A stretch of 64,000 nt of DNA from Haladaptatus sp. DYF46 (GTDB taxonomy: Archaea > Halobacteriota > Halobacteria > Halobacteriales > Haladaptataceae): the NCBI RefSeq assembly GCF_021083305.1, contig NZ_JAJFAY010000006.1, positions 62,001 to 126,000 on the forward strand. Direction: 5' to 3'. The position numbers and the translations under genes are program-made. The notes below the pieces were generated by a model. It did no database searches. It was not told where the DNA came from and saw nothing but the letters and a program-made list of their open reading frames with translations. Shown here one piece after another: positions 26,635 through 34,832 of this stretch; the stretch's first letter is position 1, and every line of letters starts with the position of its first letter.

Positions 26635-27645
26635 TTATGCGCTCGCCGCGAGGATGCGGTTTCGAATGCTCTCTTGGGTGTTGTACAGCAGGATGGCGAT
26701 CAGCAACACGAAGCCGTTGACGACTTGGACTTGCGTCGCCGGAACGCCGCTGATGTTCAGGGCGGCCTGAATCACGCCGAGGAGGAGGACGCCGCCGAGC
26801 GCGCCCGATATCTTCCCTCGGCCGCCGAACAAGCTTATCCCCCCGATGACCGCCGCCGCGAACGCGGGAAACACTTGGCCCTCACCGATGAGCGGCGGAA
26901 CGACGCCCGTGTATCCGGTGCTCATCAACCCGGCGAGTCCGGCGAGAACGCCGCTTATCGCGTAGACGGTGATGGTGACACGGTCGGTGTTGACCCCGAC
27001 GGCGCGCGCCGAGTCCTTGTCGCTGCCGAGCGCGTACACCTCCTGTCCGAACTCGGAATACTTCATGACGTAGCCGACGACGACGAACGCGACGATGGTG
27101 ATCAGGATGGCGAGGTTGGGAATCGAACCGGGGACCAAGTATCCCTGCGGAACGGGAACCGGTTGGGTGTTGAGCGCGGTTTTCGCGCCCTCCAGGATGA
27201 TGAGCGTCGAGAGCGTCTGGAGGAACGGGTTGATACCGAGTTTGCTGATCATCGCGCCGTTGAACACGCCGATGAGGCCCCCGACGACGAGGATGATGAC
27301 GAATCCGAGCGCCGGACTGCCGATGACGCCCCAGCAACTCGGACAGTTCCCGAGCAACATGCCGGTGAGCATCGCCGAGAACCCCATTATCGCCCCGACC
27401 GAGAGGTCGAAGTGTCCGGAGAGGAGGCAGATGCTCTCGCCGAGGACGAGCAGTCCGATGGGCACCGCCTGCCACAGGATCAACTGCACCGAGACGATGT
27501 TCCGAAACGTGTTCGGAACGAGCACCGCAACGAAAGCGACGACGACGAGGAGGATCGGCCAGATCATGTACTCGAGGAGCGCGAGGACGAAATCCTCCGA
27601 GTCGTCGGCGAACCGTCCGAGGAATCCGTTGGTGGATGTACTCAT
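26635..27645 (-). CDS. CUT2-type sugar ABC transporter permease, locus B
   Basis: The 336-residue permease has about ten hydrophobic stretches. RbsC/FrcC-type blocks are LSGHFDLSVGAIMGF (near 74-88), NGAMISKLGINPFLQTLSTL (near 130) and ALGSDKDSARAVGVN (near 212). A CPSCWG insertion near 100 is unusual for the family. It begins 15 bases after the binding-protein stop and two bases before the ATPase gene. Confidence 0.92.
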   Translation of the reverse strand: MSTSTNGFLGRFADDSEDFVLALLEYMIWPILLVVVAFVAVLVPNTFRNIVSVQLILWQAVPIGLLVLGESICLLSGHFDLSVGAIMGFSAMLTGMLLGNCPSCWGVIGSPALGFVIILVVGGLIGVFNGAMISKLGINPFLQTLSTLIILEGAKTALNTQPVPVPQGYLVPGSIPNLAILITIVAFVVVGYVMKYSEFGQEVYALGSDKDSARAVGVNTDRVTITVYAISGVLAGLAGLMSTGYTGVVPPLIGEGQVFPAFAAAVIGGISLFGGRGKISGALGGVLLLGVIQAALNISGVPATQVQVVNGFVLLIAILLYNTQESIRNRILAASA

Positions 27646-27660
27646 GTGTTCACCATTCGT

Positions 27661-28797
27661 TTATCCCCAGATGTTACCCCAGAGGTAGGGTTTATCCGCG
27701 TTCTCCTGCGTGATGACGATGCTGTTCGTCTGGAACCACGGGTGGTCGTTCTGCGTTTTGATTTTGGCCGGACTCCAGATGGCCTTCTTCCACAGGTTCA
27801 CGCCCTTGTGCTTGTGCGGCTTGATGCTGAGGTCGCTCTTCGAGACCTGATTTCCGGCCTTCGGTATCGCGTCGTCGCCGTTCTCGATGTACTGGCGCAT
27901 GTATTCGATGGCGATGGGCATGTAGAAGTAGTTCGGTTGGTCCACCGCGGCGTCGATGTACCCCTTCTTGACGAGCGGGTTCACCTGCGGGCTTCCGTCC
28001 ATCTGCGTGAGGACGACGTGGCCGTCCTCCCCCTTCTTCTTCAACTTCCCGACCTGCTCGACGGCCGTCTTCACGCCGAGTCCCATCGAGAGGTTTCCGG
28101 AATAAATGCCGTCGACGTTCCCGTTCGAGTTGAGCCACTGACTCACCTTGCTCTTTGCCTTGTCCTGTGCGAACTCGGCGTTTATCGTGTCCGCGACTTC
28201 GATCTTGTCGTTCTTCTTCACAGCGTCGAGGAAGCCCTGACTGCGCTGGTTCGCGGACTGGTTCCCCTGCGGGCCGCGGATGTTCAGCACGCGCCACGTG
28301 TCCTCGTCGGATTTTTGTTCCTCCAGTGCCTTTATCATCTGTTCGCCGGATTTCTTTCCGCCGGCGGCGTTGCTGAATCCGACGTACAGTTTCGCCTTCG
28401 AACTCGCGGTGTCGGCGTTGGCCGTGAAGACCGGAACGCCCTGCTTCTCCGCGAAATCGATGGCCGATTTGACGGCACCGGTCGACCACACGCTCGCGAT
28501 GATGCCGTCGTAGTCTTGATTAGCGAATTGACGGATGTCGGACGCCTGCTTCTGGGCGCTCTGTTGGTTCGGAACAATGTCGACCTCGATTCCCTGATCC
28601 TTACAGTAAAACTCGGCGGCTTCCTTGAAGGCGGTGATCCACGAACCGCCGCGAACGTACATCGAAATGCCGATTTTGTTCAGTTCGCTGCTCTTGGGAC
28701 CGCTACTGGTGCTGAAAAAGTCCGAACAGCCGGCGAGCGCGGTAAGCGAGGCGGCACCGGAACCCGCAATGTATCGTCTTCTGGTAACGGATGGCAT
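27661..28797 (-). CDS. CUT2-type sugar-binding lipoprotein, locus B
   Basis: The 378-residue protein has a twin-arginine signal (TRRRYIAGSG) and lipobox (LAGC, Cys near 24). The mature part has the type 1 sugar-binding fold (DGIIASVWSTGAVKSAIDFAE; RGPQGNQSANQRSQGF). The ATG at 28797 is 28 bases after a TATA box; an in-frame ATG three codons earlier is less well placed. It heads the four-gene operon of locus B and is divergent from a second luciferase-like gene, so both may share regulation. Confidence 0.92.
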   Translation of the reverse strand: MPSVTRRRYIAGSGAASLTALAGCSDFFSTSSGPKSSELNKIGISMYVRGGSWITAFKEAAEFYCKDQGIEVDIVPNQQSAQKQASDIRQFANQDYDGIIASVWSTGAVKSAIDFAEKQGVPVFTANADTASSKAKLYVGFSNAAGGKKSGEQMIKALEEQKSDEDTWRVLNIRGPQGNQSANQRSQGFLDAVKKNDKIEVADTINAEFAQDKAKSKVSQWLNSNGNVDGIYSGNLSMGLGVKTAVEQVGKLKKKGEDGHVVLTQMDGSPQVNPLVKKGYIDAAVDQPNYFYMPIAIEYMRQYIENGDDAIPKAGNQVSKSDLSIKPHKHKGVNLWKKAIWSPAKIKTQNDHPWFQTNSIVITQENADKPYLWGNIWG

Positions 28798-28820
28798 TAT
28801 TACCATGTTGAAGGTGTGCA

Positions 28821-28829
28821 TTATAACTT
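28821..28829 (-). promoter_or_regulatory. TATA box of CUT2 locus B
   Basis: The AT-only core AAGTTATAA (read on the minus strand) is centred 28 bases before the ATG at 28797 and selects that start. Confidence 0.65.
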
Positions 28830-28996
28830 TAATCATAAATATATTGTCACCTGATATCATCATGCGGCACTATATCGCTCCGGATATCGAGAAAATCGCC
28901 GGAGGAAACCGAAACCCGAAAACGTTCATGATTGATAATTGATGTATTTTGCGTTCCGACCGAACACTTAACGGGGTACGACGAACCGTTCTACTC

Positions 28997-29995
28997 ATGC
29001 AATTCGACTGGATGGTACAGTGTTACGCCGGTGCAGGAATCCACCGGGACGCACCGCTCTACGAGACCCTCGACCGCGACTCGATACTCGTCGGGGCCGA
29101 CAGGGCGGTCGAATCCGGCCTCGAAGGTCTCTGGGCACCCGATCACTTCATGCTCGGCCCCCGACGGGAGGAGTTCGAGGTGTGGACGCTTCTGAGCGCG
29201 CTCGCGGAGCGAACCGACGACGTCGACCTCGGCCCCCTCGTCGGGTCGATCACGTATCGAAATCCCGCATTGCTGGCGAAGATGGCGACGACCGTCGACA
29301 TCCTCTCGAACGGCCGTCTCCGACTCGGCCTCGGCGCGGGATGGCACGAGGAGGAACACGCCGCCTATGGCTTCGATTTTCCGGACGTCAATACGCGAAT
29401 CGACATGCTGGAGGAGACGATATGCGTCCTTCAAACGATGTTCACCGAGGACGCCCCGACCTTCCAGGGGGACCATTACGACATCGAGAACGCGTACAAC
29501 GAACCCAAACCGGTACAGGAGCCGTATCCGCCGCTCGTCGTCGGGGGGGCCGGGCCGCGGATGCTGCGCCTCGCCGCGAGGTACGCCGACGAGTGGAACG
29601 TCGAAATCAGCGCCCGCGCCCGCGGAAAACCCATCGAGTTCAAAGTTCGAAAGTTCGACGAGTACCTCCGCGAGGAGGGACGCAACCCGGAAGACGTCGA
29701 ACGGTCGTGGCTCGCCCACGTCCTCGTCCGGGAGGACGAAGACGAACTGCGGGAGTACTGCGACCGAATCTTCCCGCTTCCGTGGGGAGAGGAGTCGGAT
29801 ATGGACGACGAGCTATCCGACGCGACGGACGCGCGGGAAAAAGGGGACTTCCTCATCGGAACCCCGGCGGAGGTTGCCGAGCAAATCGAGGCGATTCGAG
29901 ACCTCGGGTTCCACAAACTTCAGTTGCTGTTTCTCGACTTCCCCGAGACGAAGGGAATGGAACTGTTCGGCGACGAAGTGATACCGCGATTTTAG
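28997..29995 (+). CDS. Luciferase-like (LLM class) F420- or flavin-dependent oxidoreductase
   Basis: The 332-residue barrel has LLM-family blocks: LWAPDHFML (about 45-53), LLAKMATTVDILSNGRLRLGLGAGWHEEEH (about 90-120, quoted only as a region), FQGDHY and PPLVVGGAGPRML. It is not of the Fgd subtype at 24778 and is closer to general F420-type LLM oxidoreductases. A TATA-like box near 28965-28972 supports the ATG at 28997 over the longer frame. It is divergent from CUT2 locus B and overlaps the FAH-family gene tail to tail by four bases. It probably oxidises or reduces a sugar-derived alcohol or ketone; the substrate is unknown. Confidence 0.85.
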   Translation: MQFDWMVQCYAGAGIHRDAPLYETLDRDSILVGADRAVESGLEGLWAPDHFMLGPRREEFEVWTLLSALAERTDDVDLGPLVGSITYRNPALLAKMATTVDILSNGRLRLGLGAGWHEEEHAAYGFDFPDVNTRIDMLEETICVLQTMFTEDAPTFQGDHYDIENAYNEPKPVQEPYPPLVVGGAGPRMLRLAARYADEWNVEISARARGKPIEFKVRKFDEYLREEGRNPEDVERSWLAHVLVREDEDELREYCDRIFPLPWGEESDMDDELSDATDAREKGDFLIGTPAEVAEQIEAIRDLGFHKLQLLFLDFPETKGMELFGDEVIPRF

Positions 29996-30723
29996 TCCGT
30001 TCTGACCCCGTGTTCGAGGGTTCCGACGCCCTCGATTTCGACCTCGACGCGGTCCCCGTCGGACAGCGGGCCGACGCCCGCCGGCGTTCCCGTGATGATG
30101 ACGTCACCCTGTTCGAGCGTCATGTACGCCGTGATTTCCTCGATTATCTCCGGCACCGAGAAGATGAACTCCGAGCGGGACGACTGCTGTTTTACCTCCC
30201 CGTTCAACCGCAGTTCGACCGCCGCGTCGTCCGGTACCTCGTCCGGCGGGGCGATCACCGGACCGATGGGCGCGGATCCGTCGAACGCCTTTCCGCGAAT
30301 CCAGTTCTGTTCGACCATCTGGTCGTCGCGGTTCGAGATGTCGTTGACGCAGGTGTATCCCTCGATGACCGAGTCCGCGTCCTCGGCGGCGACGTTTCGA
30401 CACTGCTTCCCGATGACGACGCCGAGTTCGGCCTCGTATTCGACTTGCTCTTTTCCCGCCGGTAGCGTGACCGTATCGCCGTGTCCGGCCACCGAGTTCG
30501 GCGGTTTGAGGAACAACAGCGGGCGTTCCGGGATGTCCATTCCCGATTCGGCCGCATGGTCCGCGTAGTTGAGTCCGACGCAGACGATTTTACTCGGCTC
30601 CGTCGGCGGGAGAATATCTATCTCGTCGGGGTCGTAGGTGCTGTCGCCGAAGACGATGCCGTCGTTCGTCCACGAACCTTTGCGGACGGAACCTGCCGGG
30701 TCACGAAATCTAACGTGAGACAT
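29992..30723 (-). CDS. Fumarylacetoacetate-hydrolase-family protein, candidate 2,4-diketo-3-deoxy sugar-acid hydrolase
   Basis: The 243-residue protein has the FAH-family fold, with metal ligands in YEAELGVVIG (about 94-103) and the KAFDGSAPIGP block (about 141). VGLNYADHAAESG near the front is a family hallmark. FAH enzymes cleave or decarboxylate 2,4-diketo or 2-keto-3-deoxy acids with Mg2+. The gene is third in an operon after a Gfo/Idh oxidoreductase and a COG3618 lactonase-type amidohydrolase. That set matches L-fucose/L-rhamnose diketo-hydrolase pathways, where this enzyme yields pyruvate and L-lactate. A general FAH decarboxylase or isomerase role remains possible. The ATG at 30723 avoids overlap with the preceding gene. 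Confidence 0.85.
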   Translation of the reverse strand: MSHVRFRDPAGSVRKGSWTNDGIVFGDSTYDPDEIDILPPTEPSKIVCVGLNYADHAAESGMDIPERPLLFLKPPNSVAGHGDTVTLPAGKEQVEYEAELGVVIGKQCRNVAAEDADSVIEGYTCVNDISNRDDQMVEQNWIRGKAFDGSAPIGPVIAPPDEVPDDAAVELRLNGEVKQQSSRSEFIFSVPEIIEEITAYMTLEQGDVIITGTPAGVGPLSDGDRVEVEIEGVGTLEHGVRTD

Positions 30724-30772
30724 GTCTTCAGCATTCCGACGGACGCTCAAAGCTGTTTTCGTTGCGGCAGGG

Positions 30773-31636
30773 TCACGCGTCGAAGCGTTCAGTGAAGGTC
30801 CGCTCCCTGAGATAGCGCTGGTCACGGGGCGAGAGGAACCGCGCCTCCCCGACCCAGTCGAGACACTGTGAATACGTCGCCCAATCGTCCATCCACGGAT
30901 AGTCGGATCCGAGCATCAAGCGGTCGGCCTCGAACCACTCGACGAGGTTTCGGACGTAGTCCCAGAGGTCACGATACGGCCATCCCTCGCCCGACGAACG
31001 GGGAAGCGAACTCACCTTCACGAACACGTTATCGTGCGTCGCGAGCTCGCTGAAATCGCTCCACGGTGCCGCGTCCGGGTTCGTCGTCTCGTCCGGCCAC
31101 GCCATGTGGTCCACGACGAACGTGACGTCGGTGTGGGTGTCCGCCAGTTTCGCGACGGATCCCAGTTGCTGTGCCTTCGGAAACACGAACACGCAAGCGT
31201 CGAGCGCCGCGAGTTCCTCCCACGCTGGAGTGAGCGAGTCGTCGAGAATCCAGTCGCCGGTGCGGTCGAGTTTCGTCGGCGCGTCGTCGTACTCCAACGC
31301 GGCGTGTATCCGAACGCCGAGCATGCGGTCGTGGTCGAGAACCGTCCGGAGACGGTCCCGAACGTCGTCGGCGAAGAAGTCCACGAGGCCGACGCCGTAG
31401 AGACGGTCGGGGTGTGCCGCGATGGCTTCGAGGGTGTACGCGTTCGCGTTCCGCCCCCTGCCGTACAGCGGCGTGGTGACGACGACGCTCTCGTCGACAC
31501 CCTCCCGATTCATGTCCGTGATGAGGTCCTCGTGCGTATAGGGTCCCGACCACCCCGGCGGGAGGATGGATTCGTACCACGGGTGTGCCTCCGAGTCCGC
31601 TCCCCACGCGTGGACGTGCGTGTCGATTCGTCGCAT
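30773..31636 (-). CDS. COG3618-type amidohydrolase, probable sugar lactonase
   Basis: The 287-residue metal-dependent hydrolase starts with RIDTHVHAW, giving the HxH pair (His7, His9). A His in VVDHMAWP (about 180) and Asp in LGSDYPW (about 246) complete the site. The family includes L-fucono-1,5-lactonase and L-rhamnono-1,4-lactonase. It starts two bases after the Gfo/Idh stop, so the two are coupled, and FAH follows after 49 bases. The ATG at 31636 gives the canonical N-terminus; a start at 31645 would overlap the previous gene. Confidence 0.87.
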   Translation of the reverse strand: MRRIDTHVHAWGADSEAHPWYESILPPGWSGPYTHEDLITDMNREGVDESVVVTTPLYGRGRNANAYTLEAIAAHPDRLYGVGLVDFFADDVRDRLRTVLDHDRMLGVRIHAALEYDDAPTKLDRTGDWILDDSLTPAWEELAALDACVFVFPKAQQLGSVAKLADTHTDVTFVVDHMAWPDETTNPDAAPWSDFSELATHDNVFVKVSSLPRSSGEGWPYRDLWDYVRNLVEWFEADRLMLGSDYPWMDDWATYSQCLDWVGEARFLSPRDQRYLRERTFTERFDA

Positions 31637-31638
31637 CG

Positions 31639-32733
31639 TTACCACGACGTGATTCGCACGTCCTTGAGCGGCGTGTCGAGCGGCAGGTCGACGTGGCTTC
31701 CCGTGTAGTCCGAGATGTAGAAACTGACGATGATTTCGAGGGACCGCGTCGCGTCGGTTCCCGGGGAGTGGTTCTCGGCGTCACCGTTCAACAGGTTCAC
31801 GATGTGGTCGGCGGCGTTCGGAAACGCCTGCCTGTAGTCTTCCTCCCACGACCACGCACCCGAAACGCCGGGAATGGGTCGTTCGACGTGGGTGCCGTCT
31901 TCGAGACGCCAGTATCGCCACTCGCCGTCGTCGTTGTTGAGGTACAGTTTTCCATCCGTCCCGACGAACTGGAGGCACATCGAGGAGATTTCGCGGGCGA
32001 CGGTACAGTCGACGGTGGCGAAGGTGCCGTCGTCAAGAAGCACGTGGCCGCCGCCGCCGGAGTCGGTCACCTCCTGCGTCCCACCGAGCGCGTCGACGGC
32101 GTCGTTTTCCCCGTTGATGTAGCCGCTGACCGTCGTCGCTCTGGCGTCGAGCAGGAACACCAGAAGGTCGAGCAGGTGGGTAGAGTTGCGCATCAGTTCG
32201 CGTCGGAAATCGGCGGATATCGATTTGGTCTCCCCGACGATGCCGTCATCGATGGCGCGTCGGAGGTCCCGAATATTCTCGGTGAACCGGAAGGAGTGAT
32301 TGACGACGAGTTCGGTCCCGGTTCGCTCACAGATCGCGGTCATCTCCTCGGCCTCGGCAACGCTCGCGGCGATCGGTTTTTCACACCAGATGACGGCCGG
32401 ATCGGCGGCGGAGTTCGCCGCCGCGACGACGTGGTCCCGATGGAGGTACGATGGGGTACAGACGGAGATCACGTCCAAATCCTCGGTTGCGAGCATCGCT
32501 TCGTGTCCCACGTAGCGCCGTGCTTCGGGAACGTCCCACGCGTCGCCGAATCGTTCGAGTTTCTCCTCGTTCACGTCGGCGATCGCGACGAGTTCGACCT
32601 CGTCGATTTCGTTGTAACCGCCGGCGTGACTCGCTCGGAACTTCTTCCGACCGATGTCCGCTTCGTCGTGCATCCCGAGGATGCCCATTCCCGCGATACC
32701 GCCAGTGCCGATGATACCGGCTCTGTAAACCAT
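31639..32733 (-). CDS. Gfo/Idh/MocA-family NAD(P)-dependent oxidoreductase
   Basis: The 364-residue protein has an N-terminal Rossmann motif (GIIGTGGIAGMG, 6-17), the family's catalytic EKP motif (WCEKPIA, about 118) and HLLDLLVFLL in the C-terminal domain. Members oxidise sugars or inositols, or act on their lactones. It heads a three-gene operon with the lactonase-type and FAH-type genes, so it is the natural candidate for the first, sugar-oxidising step. An AT-rich box (about 32757-32765) lies 27 bases before the chosen ATG. Confidence 0.9.
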   Translation of the reverse strand: MVYRAGIIGTGGIAGMGILGMHDEADIGRKKFRASHAGGYNEIDEVELVAIADVNEEKLERFGDAWDVPEARRYVGHEAMLATEDLDVISVCTPSYLHRDHVVAAANSAADPAVIWCEKPIAASVAEAEEMTAICERTGTELVVNHSFRFTENIRDLRRAIDDGIVGETKSISADFRRELMRNSTHLLDLLVFLLDARATTVSGYINGENDAVDALGGTQEVTDSGGGGHVLLDDGTFATVDCTVAREISSMCLQFVGTDGKLYLNNDDGEWRYWRLEDGTHVERPIPGVSGAWSWEEDYRQAFPNAADHIVNLLNGDAENHSPGTDATRSLEIIVSFYISDYTGSHVDLPLDTPLKDVRITSW

Positions 32734-33216
32734 GGTATTACACCTCACCCGGACTACTTTATTGATTTGTCGGTCTACACCGGATGAAGCGTACGGACCG
32801 AGATGTATGCCCGCCATTCACGAGACATTTTTGAAGATTTTCAATCTTTGTAGTGAAAAAATTGTTCTGCATTAGAGAATACAAGCGACAAATTTTGTTG
32901 ATAAAAGGCATAATCCGCGGAAAATAGACGTGATTCAAAGAATGATTTCTGTATATCAGAACACCTGTTCGCGGGGAATCGCCGACTATCGGAACTCCGG
33001 GGTCCGTCACCATTCTGCATTTGAAAAAATCCGTAATTCATCGTCATTCGCTGTAGATTTATCGTTCGTGCGAGTTTAGTACGTGTTTTTCACTGTTCGT
33101 TAAAATCCATAGTGAACGCGCCAACTCTCCCGATATGCCGTCCATCCGACACTGACGGCGTTACAGACCGAAACGGTATCAGCGAGACTCCCGATGCGGT
33201 GGATTCCGGGACACCA

Positions 33217-33231
33217 TTCGATAGTATCGGG
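33217..33231. promoter_or_regulatory. Candidate IclR operator, copy A
   Basis: TTCGATA-G-TATCGGG; the inner CGATA/TATCG arms are perfect around a single central base. It matches copies at 34712, 36955 and 37136. Here it lies in a gene-poor region, about 700 bases from the 3' end of the IclR gene. Confidence 0.5.
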
Positions 33232-33515
33232 CAGTTCCGTCGGTCGGTTTCCGTATCTCGCCGAGTGCCACCTCCGACCGTACTCACACCGGGATACCGA
33301 CGGGACGTTTGAGCAGTATACAACGAGACGGAACGGACGGGCGGAGAGCCGGTACGTTCCGAGACGTTTTCAGCGGTACACGCCCTCCTCATCCAACGCG
33401 TGAAAGTCGGCGTTTTATCCGCGGCAACCGATCACCGACGGAGGTATTCGGGACGCGGGCCGCCACGACTTACACGCCACGAATCGATCATTTATCGGGT
33501 TCCTTTCCCGACCCA

Positions 33516-33538
33516 ATTACACACGTAGTGATGTAACG
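33516..33538 (+). repeat. 23-base inverted repeat, left copy
   Basis: It starts ATTACA and ends GTAGTGATGTAACG, with three variable bases between. The reverse complement occurs at 37196-37218 with 20 of 23 positions matching. The two copies face inward around the IclR, enolase and aldolase genes. Confidence 0.35.
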
Positions 33539-33913
33539 GAAGGTCCACTATCGGGGCGAATCGACGTGGTAGGTCATCGTCCGGATTCTCACTCGACCGT
33601 TACGGGGGAACGGACGGGATAGACACCCTTCGCGTCATTCGGTTCTGATATCGAGAATACACCTGTTGCCAGTTGCGGAATTCCCGTGGGAGACAGAGGT
33701 TGTCGGTCCCGATTACCACCTGACTGCCCGTGGAGGAACGTCCCTCACTGGGAGAAGGGGTCTCGCGTCGAGTTGAGCGGACGGAATGTCGTCCGCCCGG
33801 TGGCCGAGAGGCTACCGACTTTCGAGACGGAATCGCGATGTCCGATGGTGGCGTCGACCGGTTTCCGTTCGATGATTCACGCCGAAGGTGCACAGCGGTT
33901 CGGCTCCGGTTCG

Positions 33914-34678
33914 TCACATGTGTCGCATGTTCACCTCGATGACGTTCGCCGTTCCGAGGATCTTCTTCGGAAACGTTTCCTCGAAGCGTTCCCCCTGCAT
34001 CCTGTTCTTCGGTGCCGAAATACTGACCGCACCGGCGACGGTTCCAGAGTCGGTCGTCACCGGTGCCGCGACGCAACGAATCCCGTTGAGTCGCTCCTCG
34101 TCGTCCGTCGCGTACCCCCGTTCCCGAATCACGTCCAATTCCGCTTCGAGAGCTTCTCTGTTTCCGATGGAGTGCTCCGTAATGCGGGGAAGACCGTGTC
34201 GTGAGAGGATGCTCTCGAGTCGGGATTCGTCCATGAACGCTAGTATCGCCTTTCCCATCGCGGTCGTATGTAGATACACCCGCATCCCTTCGTACGTATC
34301 GATTTTGATCGCCTCCTTTCCCTTCTGTTTCATCAGAAAGACGCCCATCCCGTTTTCCTCGATCATCAAATTGGCGTGCTCTCCCGTTTCGCTGGCTAGG
34401 TTCTGTAACTCCGCTTCGGACACCTGAAAGATACGCGAATGGCTTCGTGCATAACCACCCAATTCGAGGAACTGAGTTCCGATTCGGTACGTCCCGTCGT
34501 CGTTCAGCACATAGCCGAGCGCAACGAGGGTTTGGAGGTGATCGTGTACCGTGCTCGTCGGCATTTCGAAGAAGTCTACGACCTCGCTCAACGTCGCACC
34601 TCCCTTCTCTTTGAGATGTTCGACGATTTCGAACGATATCGCGGTCGAGTTGATTTTTGCGTCCGGTTCGGTGTTCAT
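33914..34678 (-). CDS. IclR-family transcriptional regulator 2
   Basis: The 254-residue protein has a winged helix-turn-helix (about 10-65; TLSEVVDFFEMPTSTVHDHL) and an IclR effector domain (about 80-250). It is divergent from an enolase-superfamily dehydratase. The shared spacer holds a perfect 15-base palindrome at 34712-34726, directly upstream of this gene's TATA box, and similar sites lie near 33.2 and 37 kb. This fits autoregulation plus control of the divergent enzyme and the aldolase at 36094. The effector is probably a sugar acid or a 2-keto-3-deoxy acid. The start is 29 bases after the TATA centre. Confidence 0.93.
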   Translation of the reverse strand: MNTEPDAKINSTAISFEIVEHLKEKGGATLSEVVDFFEMPTSTVHDHLQTLVALGYVLNDDGTYRIGTQFLELGGYARSHSRIFQVSEAELQNLASETGEHANLMIEENGMGVFLMKQKGKEAIKIDTYEGMRVYLHTTAMGKAILAFMDESRLESILSRHGLPRITEHSIGNREALEAELDVIRERGYATDDEERLNGIRCVAAPVTTDSGTVAGAVSISAPKNRMQGERFEETFPKKILGTANVIEVNMRHM

Positions 34679-34702
34679 ACTCTACCCAGTTCCCGATCCA
34701 CC

Positions 34703-34711
34703 AAATATTTT
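34703..34711 (-). promoter_or_regulatory. TATA box of IclR regulator 2
   Basis: An A/T-only run is centred 29 bases before the ATG at 34678. Palindrome copy B starts at the next base upstream, so a bound regulator would block the TFB-recognition element. Confidence 0.65.
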
Positions 34712-34726
34712 TCCGATACTATCGGA
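34712..34726. promoter_or_regulatory. Candidate IclR operator, copy B (perfect)
   Basis: TCCGATA-C-TATCGGA, perfect seven-base arms around one base. It lies between the divergent IclR and enolase-superfamily genes and abuts the regulator's TATA box. Confidence 0.68.
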
Positions 34727-34800
34727 TAGTGGTGGACATGAAACGCCGTTCGAACGACCGTCTCCGCGGAGGTGTTCCACGATATCCATCCGAAGGATAA

Positions 34801-34809
34801 GTATTATTA
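34801..34809 (+). promoter_or_regulatory. TATA box of enolase-superfamily gene 2
   Basis: GTATTATTA is centred 28 bases before the ATG at 34833, selecting that start over the long upstream frame that overlaps the IclR gene. Confidence 0.65.
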
Positions 34810-34832
34810 CGACCTTAGTTAAACAGATAACT

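Larger units (their letters stand above)
32734..33913. other. Gene-poor region of about 1.2 kb
   Basis: No open frame here resembles a known protein and none has a convincing start. The part at 32820-33070 is clearly AT-richer than its surroundings. It holds one copy of the 15-base palindrome (33217-33231) and the left copy of a 23-base inverted repeat (33516-33538). It may contain an untranslated RNA or decayed genes, but nothing was recognised. Confidence 0.55.

Noticed and set aside
26299-28854. 851-codon plus-strand frame across the CUT2 locus B genes
   Set aside because: It runs antisense to an ATPase, a permease and a binding protein, all with strong motifs; no homology-like features were seen in the frame.
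33600-34076. 158-codon minus-strand frame at the 3' side of IclR regulator 2
   Set aside because: It overlaps the IclR coding region in another frame, with Arg-rich composition and no conserved pattern.
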